Assembly: GCA_011316235.1 (NCBI GenBank)
Contig: QQBE01000022.1
Span: 186,001-250,000, forward strand
Direction: 5' to 3'
Length of the DNA stretch: 64,000 nucleotides
Origin: Mycothermus thermophilus
Lineage: Eukaryota; Ascomycota; Sordariomycetes; Sordariales; Chaetomiaceae
This document shows, piece by piece, positions 21,123-33,297 of this stretch. Position 1 is the first letter of the stretch. The number at the start of each line of letters is the position of its first letter. A program made the translations under genes and the position numbers. A model generated the notes under the pieces. It was not told the DNA's origin. It saw nothing but the letters and a program-made list of their open reading frames with translations, and did no database searches.

Positions 21123-22842
21123 ATGGTCGGTGCACACAAAGCAGGGACAAAGAGAAAGGCACCCCATGATGGCACCGGGGGTGAGACGGCTGCCATGCCG
21201 AAGCTCCGGGGCCTCCCCGCCGACAACCTTAGCCGGAACCTAGACCCCGACGCCGATCCACCCTCGGCCAGTGGCGGGTCCTCGGCCAACCGGAACCAAC
21301 CGGATGGGGCCCGGCCGGGACCCCCGGACCCGGGGGTTGCCGCCGACGATTACTTCCGGAACCTCTATACTGTCGAACCCGACTTTGCTCAGCTGGCCAA
21401 GCAGTATCCCGATTTCAAGGCCGTGTGAGTTTATTTCCTGGTGACTCGATGGCGGCCTGCGAAATCCAGCCACGCTGACTCGACATCAATGAATGACAGG
21501 CTCCAGCCGAATGGACAACTGGATTTCAGTGACCCGACTGCCATGATGCAGCTGACCAAGACCTTGTTGTACGCAGACTTTGGCCTTGAGATTGAGCTGC
21601 CCGAAGACAGGCTATGCCCACCGGTTTGTTTCACCAGATTTTCAGAATTCCCCGGTCTTATCGGGACCACCCATTAACGGTCTCATAGGTTCCAAATCGG
21701 CATAATTACATCCTATGGCTGAAGGATCTAATGGATACAACGTCGTATGACGCCCCAGGCAGACAACTGTGTGGACAGGATGTCGGCACGGGGGCGAGCT
21801 GCATATATCCATTGTTAGGGACACGACAACGCAACTGGAACTTCGTGGCCACAGGTAATCTCCCCCGTATTATGAGCCTTGGTGGTATGGGTTCTGACAC
21901 TCTCTTGAAGATATCGACAGCAAGAATCTGGCCTATGCCCAAAGGAACATCCAGCTCAATGGCCTGGAAAACCGTATCCAACTCCTAGAGCGCAACGCAG
22001 ACGATCCACTAATCGCACTAGACGATCCCCGCGTCAAGTCCATTGACTTTGTCATGATGAATCCCCCCTTCTACTCCTCTGAAGGTGATATGCTCTCGTC
22101 GGCCCAGAAGAAAGCCCGGCCACCAATGTCCGCCTGCACGGGTGCTCCCGTCGAGATGGTTTGCGAAGGCGGCGAGCTTGCCCATGTTGGCCGGCTGCTT
22201 CGCGAGTCACTAACTCTGCGAGACCGCGTCCAGTGGTATACGTCGATGCTTGGAAAACTCAGCAGCCTCGAGGCGCTTGTTGAGCAGCTCCGCGAACACG
22301 GAATAGACAATTATGCCGTGACCGAATTTATCCAGGGGAGCAAGACAAGACGATGGGCGCTGGGTTGGAGCTTTGGGCCTATGAGACCAGCAGAGCACGT
22401 GGCGCGGGGCATGAAGGCGGCAGTCTGGAAGAAAATATTACCACCGTCGACAATGTCAGAGTTGTTGGAGCTTCCGGTTGATGTACCGGCTGAGCCGATG
22501 ATGGCCAAGATCAATGAGATTGTCGGGGGACTCGAGCTTATCTCGTGGGGATGGGATCCGAAGACGTCACGGGGTTTGGGACGGGCCAAGGAGAATGTCT
22601 GGAGCAGGGCATGGAGGAGGAAAAAGCTACGCGAACAGACACAACAAGAAGCGAACAACAACAAGATGGGAACTAGCCCTTCCAAGGAGCAAGCTGAATG
22701 CCGGTTGGGCTTCGAGATCCGCGTCATGGCGGGAAGGACGAAGACAACAGTCAGTCTGCACTGGCGGGAAGGCCACGACCCGCTTATGTTTGAGAGCTTT
22801 GGTGGCTTCCTTGCACGAAAGCTTAAAGAAGTGCATGCTTAG
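21123..22842 (+). CDS. METTL16/RlmF-type N6-adenosine methyltransferase
   Basis: This is a 507-residue SAM-dependent enzyme of the METTL16 family, whose characterised members methylate a specific adenosine in U6 snRNA. Four exons: 21123-21424, 21500-21623, 21689-21854 and 21911-22842, with GT-AG introns of 56-75 nt. The SAM-binding motif DVGTGASCIYPLLG begins at residue 173. The catalytic NPPF is at 248-251 (MMNPPFYSSEGDM), followed by the conserved Cys/Gly-rich segment ending ELAHVGRLLRES. The N-terminal DYFRNLYTVEPDFAQLAKQYPDF matches the family's RNA-binding N-module. The C-terminal part keeps the TEFIQGSKTRRWALGWSF motif. A long vertebrate-type C-terminal regulatory region is not obvious. 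Role in U6 modification is inferred from the family. Confidence 0.92.
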
Positions 22843-23149
22843 TCCCTGATAAAAAAGATGCAGGCACGTAAGTACCTACCCTAATATCCGCAGCACCCTC
22901 CTGCCTTCATAGGCATTGTATGTACAACCTCAGACGAAGTCCCAAAATTGGAGATTTTCGGTGCCAGGATGTTTCAGTGGTTGTTGGTGGCACCTTTTGG
23001 GCGATGTAATTACCGTAACATTACACTGGCGGAGCGACAACGCGCGCATCGTCGACATCATCTGGTGTTTTTTTTTCTATCTCGCTTCTTCAACTTCCAA
23101 CAACACACAACGACGTTCAAAATCGGCAACGTCAACAATCTGCCCAAGA
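22843..23149. other. short intergenic/promoter of the XAP5 gene
   Basis: About 300 nt separate the methyltransferase stop from the next ATG on the same strand. The XAP5 frame happens to be open from 22916 but has no conserved content before 23150. Confidence 0.6.
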
Positions 23150-24435
23150 ATGTCAGGCCAACCACCACCAAACCAGTCTCGCTTCACACCCCAAAACAAA
23201 ACCACACAAGAGCTCCTCTCGACAAACACAGTTGGTCTTGTTGCCCTCTCCGACTTTCGAAAGCGACGCGCCGAGGTTCTCGAGCAGCAGGAACGCGAGG
23301 CCCGGCTCGCAGCACTCGCCGCGCGCACGAATACTTCAACTCCGGACAGATCACTGACTGCGACGCCCAACAACGCGAGCGCCGATACCAGCGAGGCAGA
23401 GCGCCAGCAGCCCAAGAAAAAGAAGAAGCGGACCAAGGCACTGGTGTCATTTGGGGACGAGGAAGAGGAGGATGATGCAAGTGCTGGGCCAGAACTCTCC
23501 AAGGACAAGAGCAAAAAGACCCGGCTAAAAGATGCGACAAGCGGAAAAGCCGAGAGTGACAGCGTGCCTGCTGACGGAGAGCACAGCTCAGGCAGTGGCA
23601 AGGATAAGGACAAGGACGACAAGGACAAGAAAGGATCAACGGCCAAGGTGGCGGTCAACACCTCGGTCGGCATCGTCCCGCGGGCCCTGACGAAAGCAGC
23701 TCTGCGACGCGAGGCTGCTGAGCGGGAGGCGCTGCGCAAAGAGTTCCTGATGATGCAGGCAGCGGTGAAGGCTACCGAGATTGCCATTCCCTTCGTCTTC
23801 TACGACGGAACAAACATCCCTGGTGGGGTTGTTCGGGTCAAGAAAGGCGATTTTGTTTGGTTATTCCTTGACAAGAGCCGCAAGGTGGGCGCCCGGCTTG
23901 GGGTCGGCGCTGAGAGGAGCGCAAATGTCCGCAGGGACTGGGCCCGTGTCAGCGTCGACGACTTGATGTTGGTCCGCGGGACGATCATTATACCCCATGT
24001 AAGTTCCTTTTTTTTTTTTTTTCTAAGTGGACTGTTGTCTATTTCCCTAACTATATACTCTGATTTTGCATCGACATCATGCTAACCTCTATCTTTTAGC
24101 ACTATGAGTTTTACTTCTTCATAATGAACAAAACGATTGGTCCCGGCAACAAAATTCTCTTTGACTACAGCACCGAAGCTCCTCCTCAGGTGGAGGCACC
24201 ATCGCCAAGTGGCGGAGCCAGCGGCGGCGGTGTGGCCGAAGCCCCCCCCGACATCTCGGAGCTGGAAGGGTTCTCTGATGACCCTACTTTTACCAAGGTA
24301 GTGGATCGACGCTGGTATCAGCGGAACAAACACATCTACCCAGCCAGCATGTGGCAGACGTTCGACCCCGAGAAGGATTATTCCAAGGAGATCCGCCGCG
24401 ATCTCGGAGGAAACGCCTTTTTCTTTGCGAAGTGA
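23150..24435 (+). CDS. XAP5/FAM50 family nuclear protein
   Basis: This is a 394-residue protein of the XAP5 (FAM50) family, conserved chromatin- and spliceosome-associated nuclear factors. Exons are 23150-23998 and 24100-24435, with an in-phase GT-AG intron joining IIPH to HYEFYFFI. The N-terminal half is charged low complexity with a basic KKKKKR cluster, a putative nuclear localisation signal, and Lys/Asp runs. The XAP5 core starts around residue 190 (LTKAALRREAAEREALRKEF), continues through IPFVFYDGTNIPGGVVRVKKGD, and ends at VDRRWYQRNKHIYPASMWQTF and EIRRDLGGNAFFFAK, the family's usual C-terminus. The start at 23150 is chosen because homology-like content begins there. Confidence 0.93.
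24008..24022 (+). repeat. T15 homopolymer in the XAP5 intron
   Basis: Fifteen consecutive T residues lie nine bases into the 101-nt intron, close to the donor. It is likely length-variable and prone to sequencing error, but it does not affect coding. Confidence 0.9.
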
Positions 24436-24610
24436 AGATTCGGCTTGATTCAGGCATTACCCAGAGGTTTGGTGGACAGGCGTTTGTTGTTAGTTTGACG
24501 GCAACTAACGGTGGCCGCGAGAAAGGTTTCGTTCAGAACATGACTATTGACATCAACAGTCAGCACCGTTGATGCAGCATCAAAAGGACCCGTTTCAATC
24601 ACTCACCCTT

Positions 24611-25057
24611 TCATCCCGTGAGCAGCCACATCCCCCACCACAACACGCCGATCATGAACCACCCTGGCCAAAAGAGCATCAACAGCAAAGTGTTCCCGCC
24701 AGGCCCCAGAAGCGTGACCATTATCTCATACTCGAGACGTTTGCGTAAACGCCGACCACTCCTTGAGTCCCAGGCGGCCCAGATGAGGCGACGGAGGAGG
24801 AGCAAGGCGTGGGCGGCGAGTAGGCGCGAAGTGACCAGGGCATGCCAGATGACTCTCCAGCTTACCCATATGGCGAGGGTCGCGGTGGCAGCGGCAGCAA
24901 AGTAGGCACGCACGGCCAGATGGAAGGCGGCGGACCCGACGAGCTGCTGGAATTGAAGCGCTGTGTTGACCAGCGGAGACAAGACTGAGAGCACGTCGGA
25001 GTGCTGCGTCAGCGAGGAGACGCCCGGAGGTGCTCGGGAGGCTGCAAGGAGGGCCAT
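24611..25057 (-). CDS. small multi-spanning membrane protein, unknown function
   Basis: This is a single-exon 148-residue protein. Three hydrophobic stretches are seen (about residues 44-66, 70-90 and 118-147). Between the second and third is a basic loop with RRLRKRLEYEIM. The C-terminal part LLGPGGNTLLLMLFWPGW looks like a conserved signature of short uncharacterised ascomycete membrane proteins, but this could not be checked. The gene is convergent with XAP5 at 175 nt. No enzymatic motif is visible and function is unknown. Confidence 0.72.
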   Translation of the reverse strand: MALLAASRAPPGVSSLTQHSDVLSVLSPLVNTALQFQQLVGSAAFHLAVRAYFAAAATATLAIWVSWRVIWHALVTSRLLAAHALLLLRRLIWAAWDSRSGRRLRKRLEYEIMVTLLGPGGNTLLLMLFWPGWFMIGVLWWGMWLLTG

Positions 25058-26570
25058 GCTTTTAGAGGGCTGTGGAATTAAGGTGGTTGAGGTGATAGTG
25101 ATGGTCGTGAGAGTGCGGATAGGGCTGTTACTTCCATGTGGTCGAGGCAGGGAATGGCGATTCCCATGTAAGTGAGGACTTTGGGGACGCCCGGTCGAGG
25201 GAAGAAGACCGGCAGCGAATTTATTTGACTAAGGGCTTATGTAGATATACACAGTAGACGGCTTCTCCTCGGCCCATATACTCTCTCTGGGATGGGACGT
25301 TTCGTCCTGATGCCGAAAGCCGTCGTCGCGTGGATCCCGTCGACCCGCTGGTCGAAGACATTGGAATGTCTTGGCGCTCGGCGATACTTACGCGCAACAT
25401 GCCGACGTGCTTCGGTTCGGTGCTATTCGCCCGCAATTCAGGGTGATCCACAAAGTCACTTTCTTGTTCCCCCGCCACTCTCGGCATCTGGGCTGTTAGG
25501 TGAGAGTTTTTGTCGTCAGGACTTTCTCACCATCTCATTTATTTCCTCTCTCGTTGTCTGCGACTGTGATCTGGTGTGGTGATTTCTGCACATCTGCCGT
25601 GGTAACATTGTTAATCCACACCCAGGAGCTGTGGCCTGCGTCACCCGGTATCGTCAAGCTCTTGAAAACGTGCGGCCCTTGATTGGTGATCGTCGACAAA
25701 ACCTGGAATTAAGAGAGCAAGCAAAGAATGGGGGATTGTGCCGGGCTTGTATAAGTAAGTATGTGTGTGGAGTGGGAACGAAGCGGGAGAGGGCATGGCG
25801 ACCCGGCTGGACAGGAGACATCTCGGAGATCTTCTTCATATTGTACACATGTCTACAAGCAACGGTTTGACATGTAGCACGGTAGCATCTAAGCCAATGG
25901 CGGCTGGGTGCGGGGGTTAGCTTGCAAGCGGCATATTAGTAGACAGAGAGTTTGCGGCGCGAAGGAGGGGTTGTGGCAAGGAGGGATTTCCAATGAAGCA
26001 TGGTGTCTATGCAGTTGACCTGCGGACGGCATGTTTCACCAAGGTAACAGGGAGCTGAACTTGGGTCGCTGAATCCAGTCCGACATTGTACAGAAATAAG
26101 AAAATGAATTTTATGGTCGTTTTCTCCATTCTCTCGCTCCCTCTGCGATTTGGTGATGTCTCGGGGGATCCCCGCCGTTCTCCAACCCGGATCCGGTCGG
26201 CGGCCGTTCCGTAGCGCCCGGACAAGCGGGGCACAGCGGGCCAGGGCGGGACGACCGGGGAAGGCAAGCGGGGGCTCCGCCTGCCAGGAACGTGCAGCGG
26301 CTGGGGTGTTTATTGGCTGGTATTATAGGGGTATGTCTCACGAGTTCAGCAATTGTAAGCCTCCGTCAGTCCCAGGGACAGTCATTGATCTCACACCAGT
26401 ATTTTCATGACTTAGGGGTGGTTATCGCAGCTCCAGAGCATGATTGAAATAGAGATGTTGCATTCTTCGTGGATATTCCCTCATCTAGATAGGTAAGGTG
26501 CCTAATGAGGAAGTCATCATCCCACATCAACGCCTTATCTTTGTCGATATCTTACACTGTCACTCTCCTC
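25058..26570. other. intergenic, no feature recognised
   Basis: 1.5 kb between two minus-strand genes. It includes a GC-rich patch at about 26160-26290. Frames here are short and lack protein-like composition. No tRNA-like B-box was found. Confidence 0.55.
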
Positions 26571-28332
26571 TCATGCCTTGTAGTCCTCGTTCTCCTCTTG
26601 GCCCATCAGAGCCTTGATTCTGGCCACCTGTCTCGGCGAAACCCCCCGTTGCCTAGTTGGGGTCTTCGTTGTCTCCTCGTAGTCCTTAGCTTCGAAAGTT
26701 GGTGACTTGCGCTTCGTCTCCTTCTTCCCTGACTTGGCAACCACCCATCCGGGCTCCAGGATAATTTTCCTATGATCTCCGCCAACCTCTTCGATCTTGC
26801 TGAAGCTCCCAAAGGGAATGACCGTGACGTCCTTGAACTCGCCCGAGGTACCCTGCTTCTCCTCCCGGTCGAGGATTATCTCTTGATCCACCACCCTGAG
26901 CCAATCCATCGGCACCAACGCCCTTGTCAGTTCATCGTAACCCGGTTGTCCCCATTGCTTGACATCGCGCGATGGTACTTCTACTTTATACTTCCTTCCA
27001 CCCCAGTGTTGCCTAAGAGCCAGCTTGAGGTTGACTGCTTGTTCACAGATGTGCAAGACTTTTTCCCTGGCTTGTTCAATATTCCGGATAAACTTGTGCT
27101 GTATCAGGGGGCTGAGCCCATCCAGGATTTCCTGAGTAACTCCTTCAACGTTCTGCCGCACGGCTCGCAGCGGTTTGGCTGCCATGATGGTTGCGTTGAT
27201 CCACCTGCCGAGAACCTCATGGGAGACTGACCCCATAGATAGGCAGTAAACGTCAGCAAGCGAATTGCAGAGATATGTTGCGAAAGTAAGGTGGAATTTT
27301 ACCTTCTTCCCTCTCCAAATCCCGCTCCAGGGCCCGGAGAGTTGCCTCGGCTGCCGAGATGGTGTGGTGCTCCTCCGTCCGGAGAAACGTTTGCACCCCA
27401 AATGCGCGTAGACTGGGTCTCAGTATCCGCCGAAACAGCACGTGGAATATCATCGCCATGACTCGGTACATGCGTTGATGCTTGACTGCCCGGTTCCAGT
27501 GGACCGGGTCAAAGAGACTGTCGGCCACCTCGAGGTCCTTCGGTAGAGGGCCAGAGCGGTCGGCAACCTCCTGTGCAAACCCAGAAACCAAGTCTCTCAG
27601 ATTTCGAAACGCCGAGCAGAGGGACCGCTCGTCGGGCAAGCCCACAAAGTCAGCAGCTGCTGATTCTCTCTGGCGGATCAAGTCCTCGATCTTTTTCTGA
27701 GCCTTCTCCAACTCCAACCCATCAATCCGCGAGTGCTCGAGTACTACCGCCATGTCCCGTTCCCTGCTCTGCAGCTTCTTCACAAGCTTCTCGTGTTCAG
27801 CAACCAGGTGTTCGTATTCCACGCGCTGTTTTTCATGCGCCGCCTCCCATTGTTTCAAGTCTTGAAGGTGTGCTTGCTGAAGCTTCTCCTTTTCTTCTTC
27901 AGCCAAGGCCGACATCCGGCGGGTAGATAGTCCGGCCGTTTGCTTAATTATGACATCGAGCTGTCGGGCCAATCCGTCTGCAGCAATCTCCACGCGCCTC
28001 ATTCGCGATCGTACATCTTGCACGTCGTTGCGAAGGACTTGGAAGTTCTGGCTCACCACTGACTGGGCTGCTTCGGCTGACAGGACGGTGGCTGACGAGA
28101 CCGCCTTCTGAATCGTTGCCTGAAGGTCAGAGGGAACGCCACTGCCCAAGCCACCGCCGTGGGAGACGGGCATTGGGAGAGGTGAATGGTAGTTCTGGAG
28201 TCCCCAGCGATTGTTCAAGAAGTTGTGCCGTGTGAGACGCCGGCCAGAAGTGCCCCAGGGGACATCGAGACGGAAGTAAGGGGTAAGTTTTATGGGGGCT
28301 TGCACTCCTTCCATCGCGTGGATAGAAGGCAA
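26571..28332 (-). CDS. coiled-coil protein of unknown function, next to the dynamin gene
   Basis: A 561-residue protein in two exons (27303-28332, 26571-27226) with a 76-nt GT-AG intron; the phase closes at EREE-VSHEVLGRW. Residues about 86-222 form a long, heptad-like, Glu/Lys/Gln-rich coiled coil. It is followed by a helical region (LPDERSLCSAFRNLRDLV) and a conserved-looking C-terminal half with VNQ-like and RRVLRP-like segments. The tail is basic and probably disordered, ending EENEDYKA. No catalytic motif is seen. It is transcribed in the same direction as the upstream dynamin gene, 549 nt away, suggesting but not proving a functional link. The start at 28332 is chosen; the in-frame Met at 28314 is an alternative. 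Confidence 0.8.
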
Positions 28333-28881
28333 GCCTCGTCTCCTCGGGATGGCGAGACGAATTCTGTTTGGCGAATCTGATCATGAACCATCGTAAGGGA
28401 TGGAACTGGAATCCTTGGTTCGTGACCAGGGGCAGATCACCTTAAGTTGACCTTGAAACACCACGGGTGATGAACAAAGACATCACTGTCGTTTTGGTAT
28501 CACTACCCAACTTCAGTGTTTGCCACACTCCGACTATGAAATAAAGAGACCTAGTTGGGTTATGGGGACAAAGAGTATATTATTGGCCACGGAACTGCCA
28601 GACAAGACCAAAACATGCTGAGGGCCACACAGCATTCAAATGCGTTGGTCAATGCTCGCGGGACTTGTCACAGTGCAGCAAGGCCCCGTTACGGCGTGGT
28701 TATGAGCTACTCTGGATTACCTCCCTCCTTCTTCTCCTCATCACCTTCAGTGTTGGTGGTATCAGCGTCTGTCCCCTCATCCGAGCTCGGCGGCCGGAAT
28801 GTCTTGGACTCTGCAGGAACGAGCACGGTATCTACCACCTAGTTAAAAACGGCTCTGCGAGAGAGGACCCCGGGGTTGGCT
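28333..28881. other. intergenic between dynamin stop and coiled-coil start
   Basis: 549 nt, same-strand neighbours. The dynamin gene may extend into the right end of this interval if a further 3' intron is used (donor-like GTAAG sequences occur at its last codons). Otherwise no feature is seen. Confidence 0.5.
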
Positions 28882-31080
28882 TCACTTACCACCGCTTACC
28901 CGCAGTCCCGCAAAGGGCTTTAGGGTCTCCTGGCAATCACACAGCTCGCTGAGTTGCTTCTCGAGCTCTTCGCGCTCAGTGCGGATCTCCTCTGGCTCGC
29001 CCGCTATGCGTTTCACTTGACTAGAGGACATCTCATACACCGAGATAGGCGAGAGGATATCGCTCAGCTTTTTAGCTAGCTGGCTTTCGATGACCTCAAA
29101 TGCCACGTCATCGATGAAGCGCTTGAGGGCAACCTGTCAAATAATCAGAGATAAGCTTAGTCCCTGGGGAGAAGGTGAGCAAAATGTGGTGACAGGCATG
29201 TACGTACCTTGTAATAGGCGTTGAGACAATCCAACAGGTCATTGGCAGCAGCTTTCCTCACGTCGGGCTCCCTGCTAATGACGAGCAGCTTAGCAAGGGC
29301 GGTAAAGTTATACGTACCCTGGAGCATGACATTCTCAAGCTCACGGACGCCAAAGTACCTGCTGAAGATCTCCTCAGTTTGCTTTTGCTGCCTCTCGCGG
29401 CGGAGCTGCTCGAGCGTCTCGACAAACTCCTGGTCGTATGTGATGGGACGATCGTTCTGCTGCGGGAAGAGGAGCTCAGATGTCTTATCGCGCATGTCTG
29501 CAAAAATCGCCTTCATAGCAGGGTCAATGACCTCATGCTGTAGCGACTTGGCCGTTGTCTCGTCGGCAACCCATGTGACGACCAGCTTGATGAAGCGGCA
29601 GGCAGCCTTCCACACATTTTCCACGTGGCGTCGAACAATGGCTTCCCAGGGCTGTGATTGTTCATGGAACAAGTCCCTGACGAGCAGCGGGTTGAATGTG
29701 CCGGGAAGCTCGAAGCCCCTGGCCCTGCGCATCAGTTGCTGGATGTGGATAATAAACTCCTCCCGAGTCACCGGAATTGGTCTCCCAGGCTTGGGTCTGG
29801 ATGGCTGCTTATCCAGAAGCTTGTCGACGATTTCCCTGTAGTGCCCCTTGGTCCTCATCTCCTCGGCGAATTCCTCGTTGAGGTTTTGGATGATGGCCCT
29901 CAGCCGTTGCTGATAGCCCTTTTCGGTCAAGGCGGACTCAAAGAAGCCGTCGGTTTTGTCATAGTGACCACCAACCGATGTTGTGACGAGCGTCTGGAAG
30001 ACATGGCTAACCTGCAGCAAGTAGGCCCGCTGATCTCTGGTGTTTGCGCGAGGGTCACCGAGCTCCTCGAGCCGATTCCGACAGGTCTCCAGCATTTTGT
30101 TGATTTCGGACATCAGGCTTGGGAGTTCGGTGGCAATATGCCCGAGGAGGAGCCTGCTGAGGCGACCGCGCAGCTTCGCGATGCCGAGGCACGATGACCG
30201 GAGGCCCTTCCATGAGCTGGTCTCGAAGAATTTGGTTTCCTCGGCGTCTCTCTGCTCATGTGTCCATTCTCCTTCCTCCGAGTCCATGTTCTTCACGACG
30301 TGCCAGCCATGTTTGAAGAAAACCTCCTGGTTGTTGGCGAGCGAGATGAACAGGTTTTCGCTCTCCCCTCCAGGAACCAAAGTGTCCGGCTTCGTGATGA
30401 CACCAAGAGTCCGGTTTCCAAGCGGGTCCGCCTCGCGGGCTAGCTTGAGGACTACCTGATTAGCGAAGTCATTCTTGGCCGAGACGATGGCCAAGATGAT
30501 GCAGCGCGACTGCCTCATGTACGATTGGACTAGATCTTGGATGAGCTCAACGTCGCGGCGGGTTTGGGTTTTGGTCTCGGTGTGGATGAGCCCGGGAAGG
30601 TCGACGATGGTGAGATGCGGCCGGTTTGGGCCAGTGACCTCCACGCGGAGGATGTCCTTCGCAAAAGGATCTGCCGTGCGGCGTGATGCCCATTGCCAGC
30701 TTGGCCTGCTCAACGACTTCTGGAAGGCCATTGAATCCGCGAAGCTCCGCCCGGAACTCTCTCAGGGAGACCTTTTCCCCCTCGGAGCGGGACTCATCAG
30801 GGATGATGGAGACACGGGCGCTGAAGTGCGGCGCCCTACGTAGAACGAGCTCCGTTGGAAAACGCGTGCAGAGACTGCTTTTGATGGGGAAAGAGACCCC
30901 TGAGAGAGCTTCCAGGACAGAGCTCTTTCCCGACGACTGGTCGCCGCAGACGATGATTTGTGGGAGGGAGACATATTTGCTGATGCCCTGAAGACGGAGT
31001 CGGTCGATGGAATCAAGCAGGGCAAGCTGGTCATCAGTGCGCAGCTTGCTTAAGGCCTCGTTGGAGAATGCTGCCGCCAT
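28882..31080 (-). CDS. dynamin-like GTPase (Mx/DRP type), frameshifted in this sequence
   Basis: This is a large membrane-remodelling-type GTPase of about 705 residues with GTPase domain, stalk and GED but no PH domain, as in fungal Mx-like dynamins. Motifs: G1 GDQSSGKS at 46-53, the switch-I segment CTRFPTELVLRR, G3 DLPGL and G4 TKPD. The C-terminal exon (28882-29133, after a 74-nt intron) encodes a GED-like helix pair beginning ALKRFIDDVAFEVIESQLAKKL. Exon 1 (29208-31080) changes frame within plus-strand 30671-30685: LAMGI reads in one frame and PFAKDILRVEVTGP in the next. The net shift equals a missing base (or two extra), and no intron fits. Everything on both sides is intact, so this is either a sequencing/assembly error or a recent inactivating mutation. 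The exact 3' end is uncertain. Confidence 0.85.
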
Positions 31081-31939
31081 CTTGTGTCACCTCGGGTGCA
31101 GCAATAGACAAGGGATCTGTGGTGACAGAAATGAGACAGATAAGTAAGCCGAGGTCTCCAGGAAGTTGCCAGGACAAGACCAGGTTCTTAAAGCTCAGCT
31201 GATGCTCTTGTTAGCATGTGGTCCCTTGTTTACCTGCCAAACAGGATTTGACATACCGGTTGTGCTAGCTTTGGTTGAACCTATTGGTGAGATTCAATCA
31301 AAGAGCAGAAGCACGCAAACAAAAGGTGATTTACTGCACCAATGCTGCATATGATGAAGAAGAACGAGACGCTCATAAAACGAAGGCGCGCAACCCCTGA
31401 AGTACTGCTCTGTACTGATGTCCACGGAAAATTGGTCCGCTGTGGAGCTGAAATGGCGGGCCTCACTCAGTGATGCCACCCAAGCATCTCCACTAAGTAA
31501 CAAGCTGAGGTGCTCAACAAAGTTAGTGTCTTTTGAGAATGCAAGGGGCAGGTAGGTAGCTTTGCATTCTTGGGTATCATTCTTGTTGGGTTGAGAAAGG
31601 AAAAGTAGTCATGATGTATGTACTTAGGTACCTAGGTACTGAACTGCAACCATATGGCAGTACCTACTTGTGTACGGGAAAGTCAAGTTGATTCAGCTGA
31701 AATCAGGAGAATTAGAGTCATGAGCAGGGACGGACCCCCTGAGCTACGTGATAACCATTTCCTACAACTGATATCTGCCGCAACCATTCAGGGGTAAATT
31801 TACACCAACATAATCCACAAACGAGCATTTCTCTCTTGAAAAATAAGACGTTTAGGGAGATTCCGAGTTTTCTCGTCAAACCGTGAATAGACTTGTTTTG
31901 GCTATTTAAATGACGCGACAACAAAAAGGCAACTAATAG
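31081..31939. other. intergenic, no gene
   Basis: Upstream of the dynamin gene and downstream of the rhodopsin-like gene. It contains nested palindromes CTTAGGTACCTAGGTAC near 31622-31640. No coding content was recognised. Confidence 0.55.
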
Positions 31940-33297
31940 CTAGTACTTGCGAGCAGCTGGGGGTATCTTGCGAATCTCAACCCGAGTCCCTTGCTCTTGG
32001 TCTGCGTCTATGCCTGATTCAGGGTCCAGCCTCAGATGCTCCTCGCTCGTGCTGTATCCTGCCGCCGTATATGACGTGACCCCCAGGGGCTTCGGCGGCA
32101 GTGGTTTGTTGAGTTTTGTGTCCGACGTATCCTCCATGATGTAGGCCTCGGTGCGGTGGGTGACCGAGGTACGGACATTGATGACGGCGCGATCCCCGCG
32201 GGCGCTGTTGACGTAGCCACCCTGCTCATAGGGCAACGACGGGCGCGTCGTCCTCAGCCCAAGCCTTTCCGCAACGAGTTTGACCAGCGGCTGCAGGGTG
32301 GCCAGGCAACCAGCGGTAATGGCCAGCGACTCCTCGACGGTCGACCAGATGGCGACGCCGAATGAGTCGTGGAGGAACTCCTCGCTATCGATAAAGCGGA
32401 GGTAGGGCATCCGGACGACGACGGCAGCGCTGGCACTGTTGGACTTGCTCATTAATAGCTGATTCAATTTTGGGGAGGCATGTTTAAGGGTGACGGTGAC
32501 TCACATGCAGCCCATCCCCATGAGGAACATGAGGGCCAGCTTTGTCTTCAGCTTCATCTTCAGGTGGGACAGGATCCATGCTGGCATCAGGGCAAAGGTC
32601 ATGTCTGTAATGAGGTTGATGCAGCTGAAGAGCATGGCCAGGGCAATGATGATGCGATCGGGGATGCATCGGCCGGTCTGATTCTTCTTGTCCCAGAAAT
32701 AGCTGACGGGCCAACATTGGAAGATGCAGGCAAAGAAGAAGACGCAGCAGCTGACGAAGGTGACAACTGTAGCAATCAGGAGGATCCATCGGTGCACACG
32801 CTTGACCGTGATGCGGTTGAAGAAGCAAGCGATGGAGATTTTGGCCAGGGTCATGGTGACTGCGTATGAGGGGTAGCATAGCCACCAAAACTGGACGAGA
32901 GGTATTGTTAGCCTGATGACGACGGGCAGGATAGGATCCAAGGGGAGCGGTGGAGTGCTTACCTTTCTGGCGCGCGACTCATCCTCCCAGGTGAGGTTGG
33001 CACGGAGGTGACCGGTTCCGTTGACGACTCCCGTGAGGGAGAAGGAGCAATACATAGCGAAGCATATCTGAGTGTAATACAGGTAATTAGGACATGACAC
33101 CAAGTATCACACAAGCATCCACGGCTAGGAGATAAGCGTACCGTGGCCGCCAACATCAGCCAGTCGTCGACGCCGAAAGCCTTGAGCATGCGTCCGCGGA
33201 CATAGCAACGAAGACTCGTGACGATGACAGCGAGGGTGAGGCCGGTGATGTTGACAGCCGCGAGCTGGGAGCCGCGGTGGCTAATTGGCGGCGGCAT
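31940..33297 (-). CDS. rhodopsin-domain (PTH11-like) seven-helix membrane protein
   Basis: A 380-residue integral membrane protein of the fungal rhodopsin-domain family, which includes PTH11-type receptor candidates; no ligand is known. Four exons: 33142-33297, 32963-33067, 32505-32890 and 32435-31940, with introns of 69-74 nt, all in phase. The start at 33297 (MPPPISHRG) fits the family's N-terminus better than the upstream in-frame ATG at 33357. Seen: LRCYVRGRMLKAFGVDDWLML after helix 1, the FWWLCYPSYAVTMTLAKISI helix, CIFQCWPVSYFWD, RCIPDRIIIALAMLFSCINLITDMTFALMP, and FGVAIWSTVEESLAITAGCLATLQPL, the family's last-helix signature. The fourth-exon acceptor was chosen so the protein reads MGMGCIASAAVVVRMPYLRF. 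The C-terminal tail is cytosolic and Ser/Thr/Pro-rich. Confidence 0.9.

Noticed and set aside
20397..21167. 256-codon minus-strand frame upstream of the METTL16-type gene
   Set aside because: No recognisable domain or compositional signature. It overlaps the first exon of the firmly assigned + strand gene and competes with other random frames.
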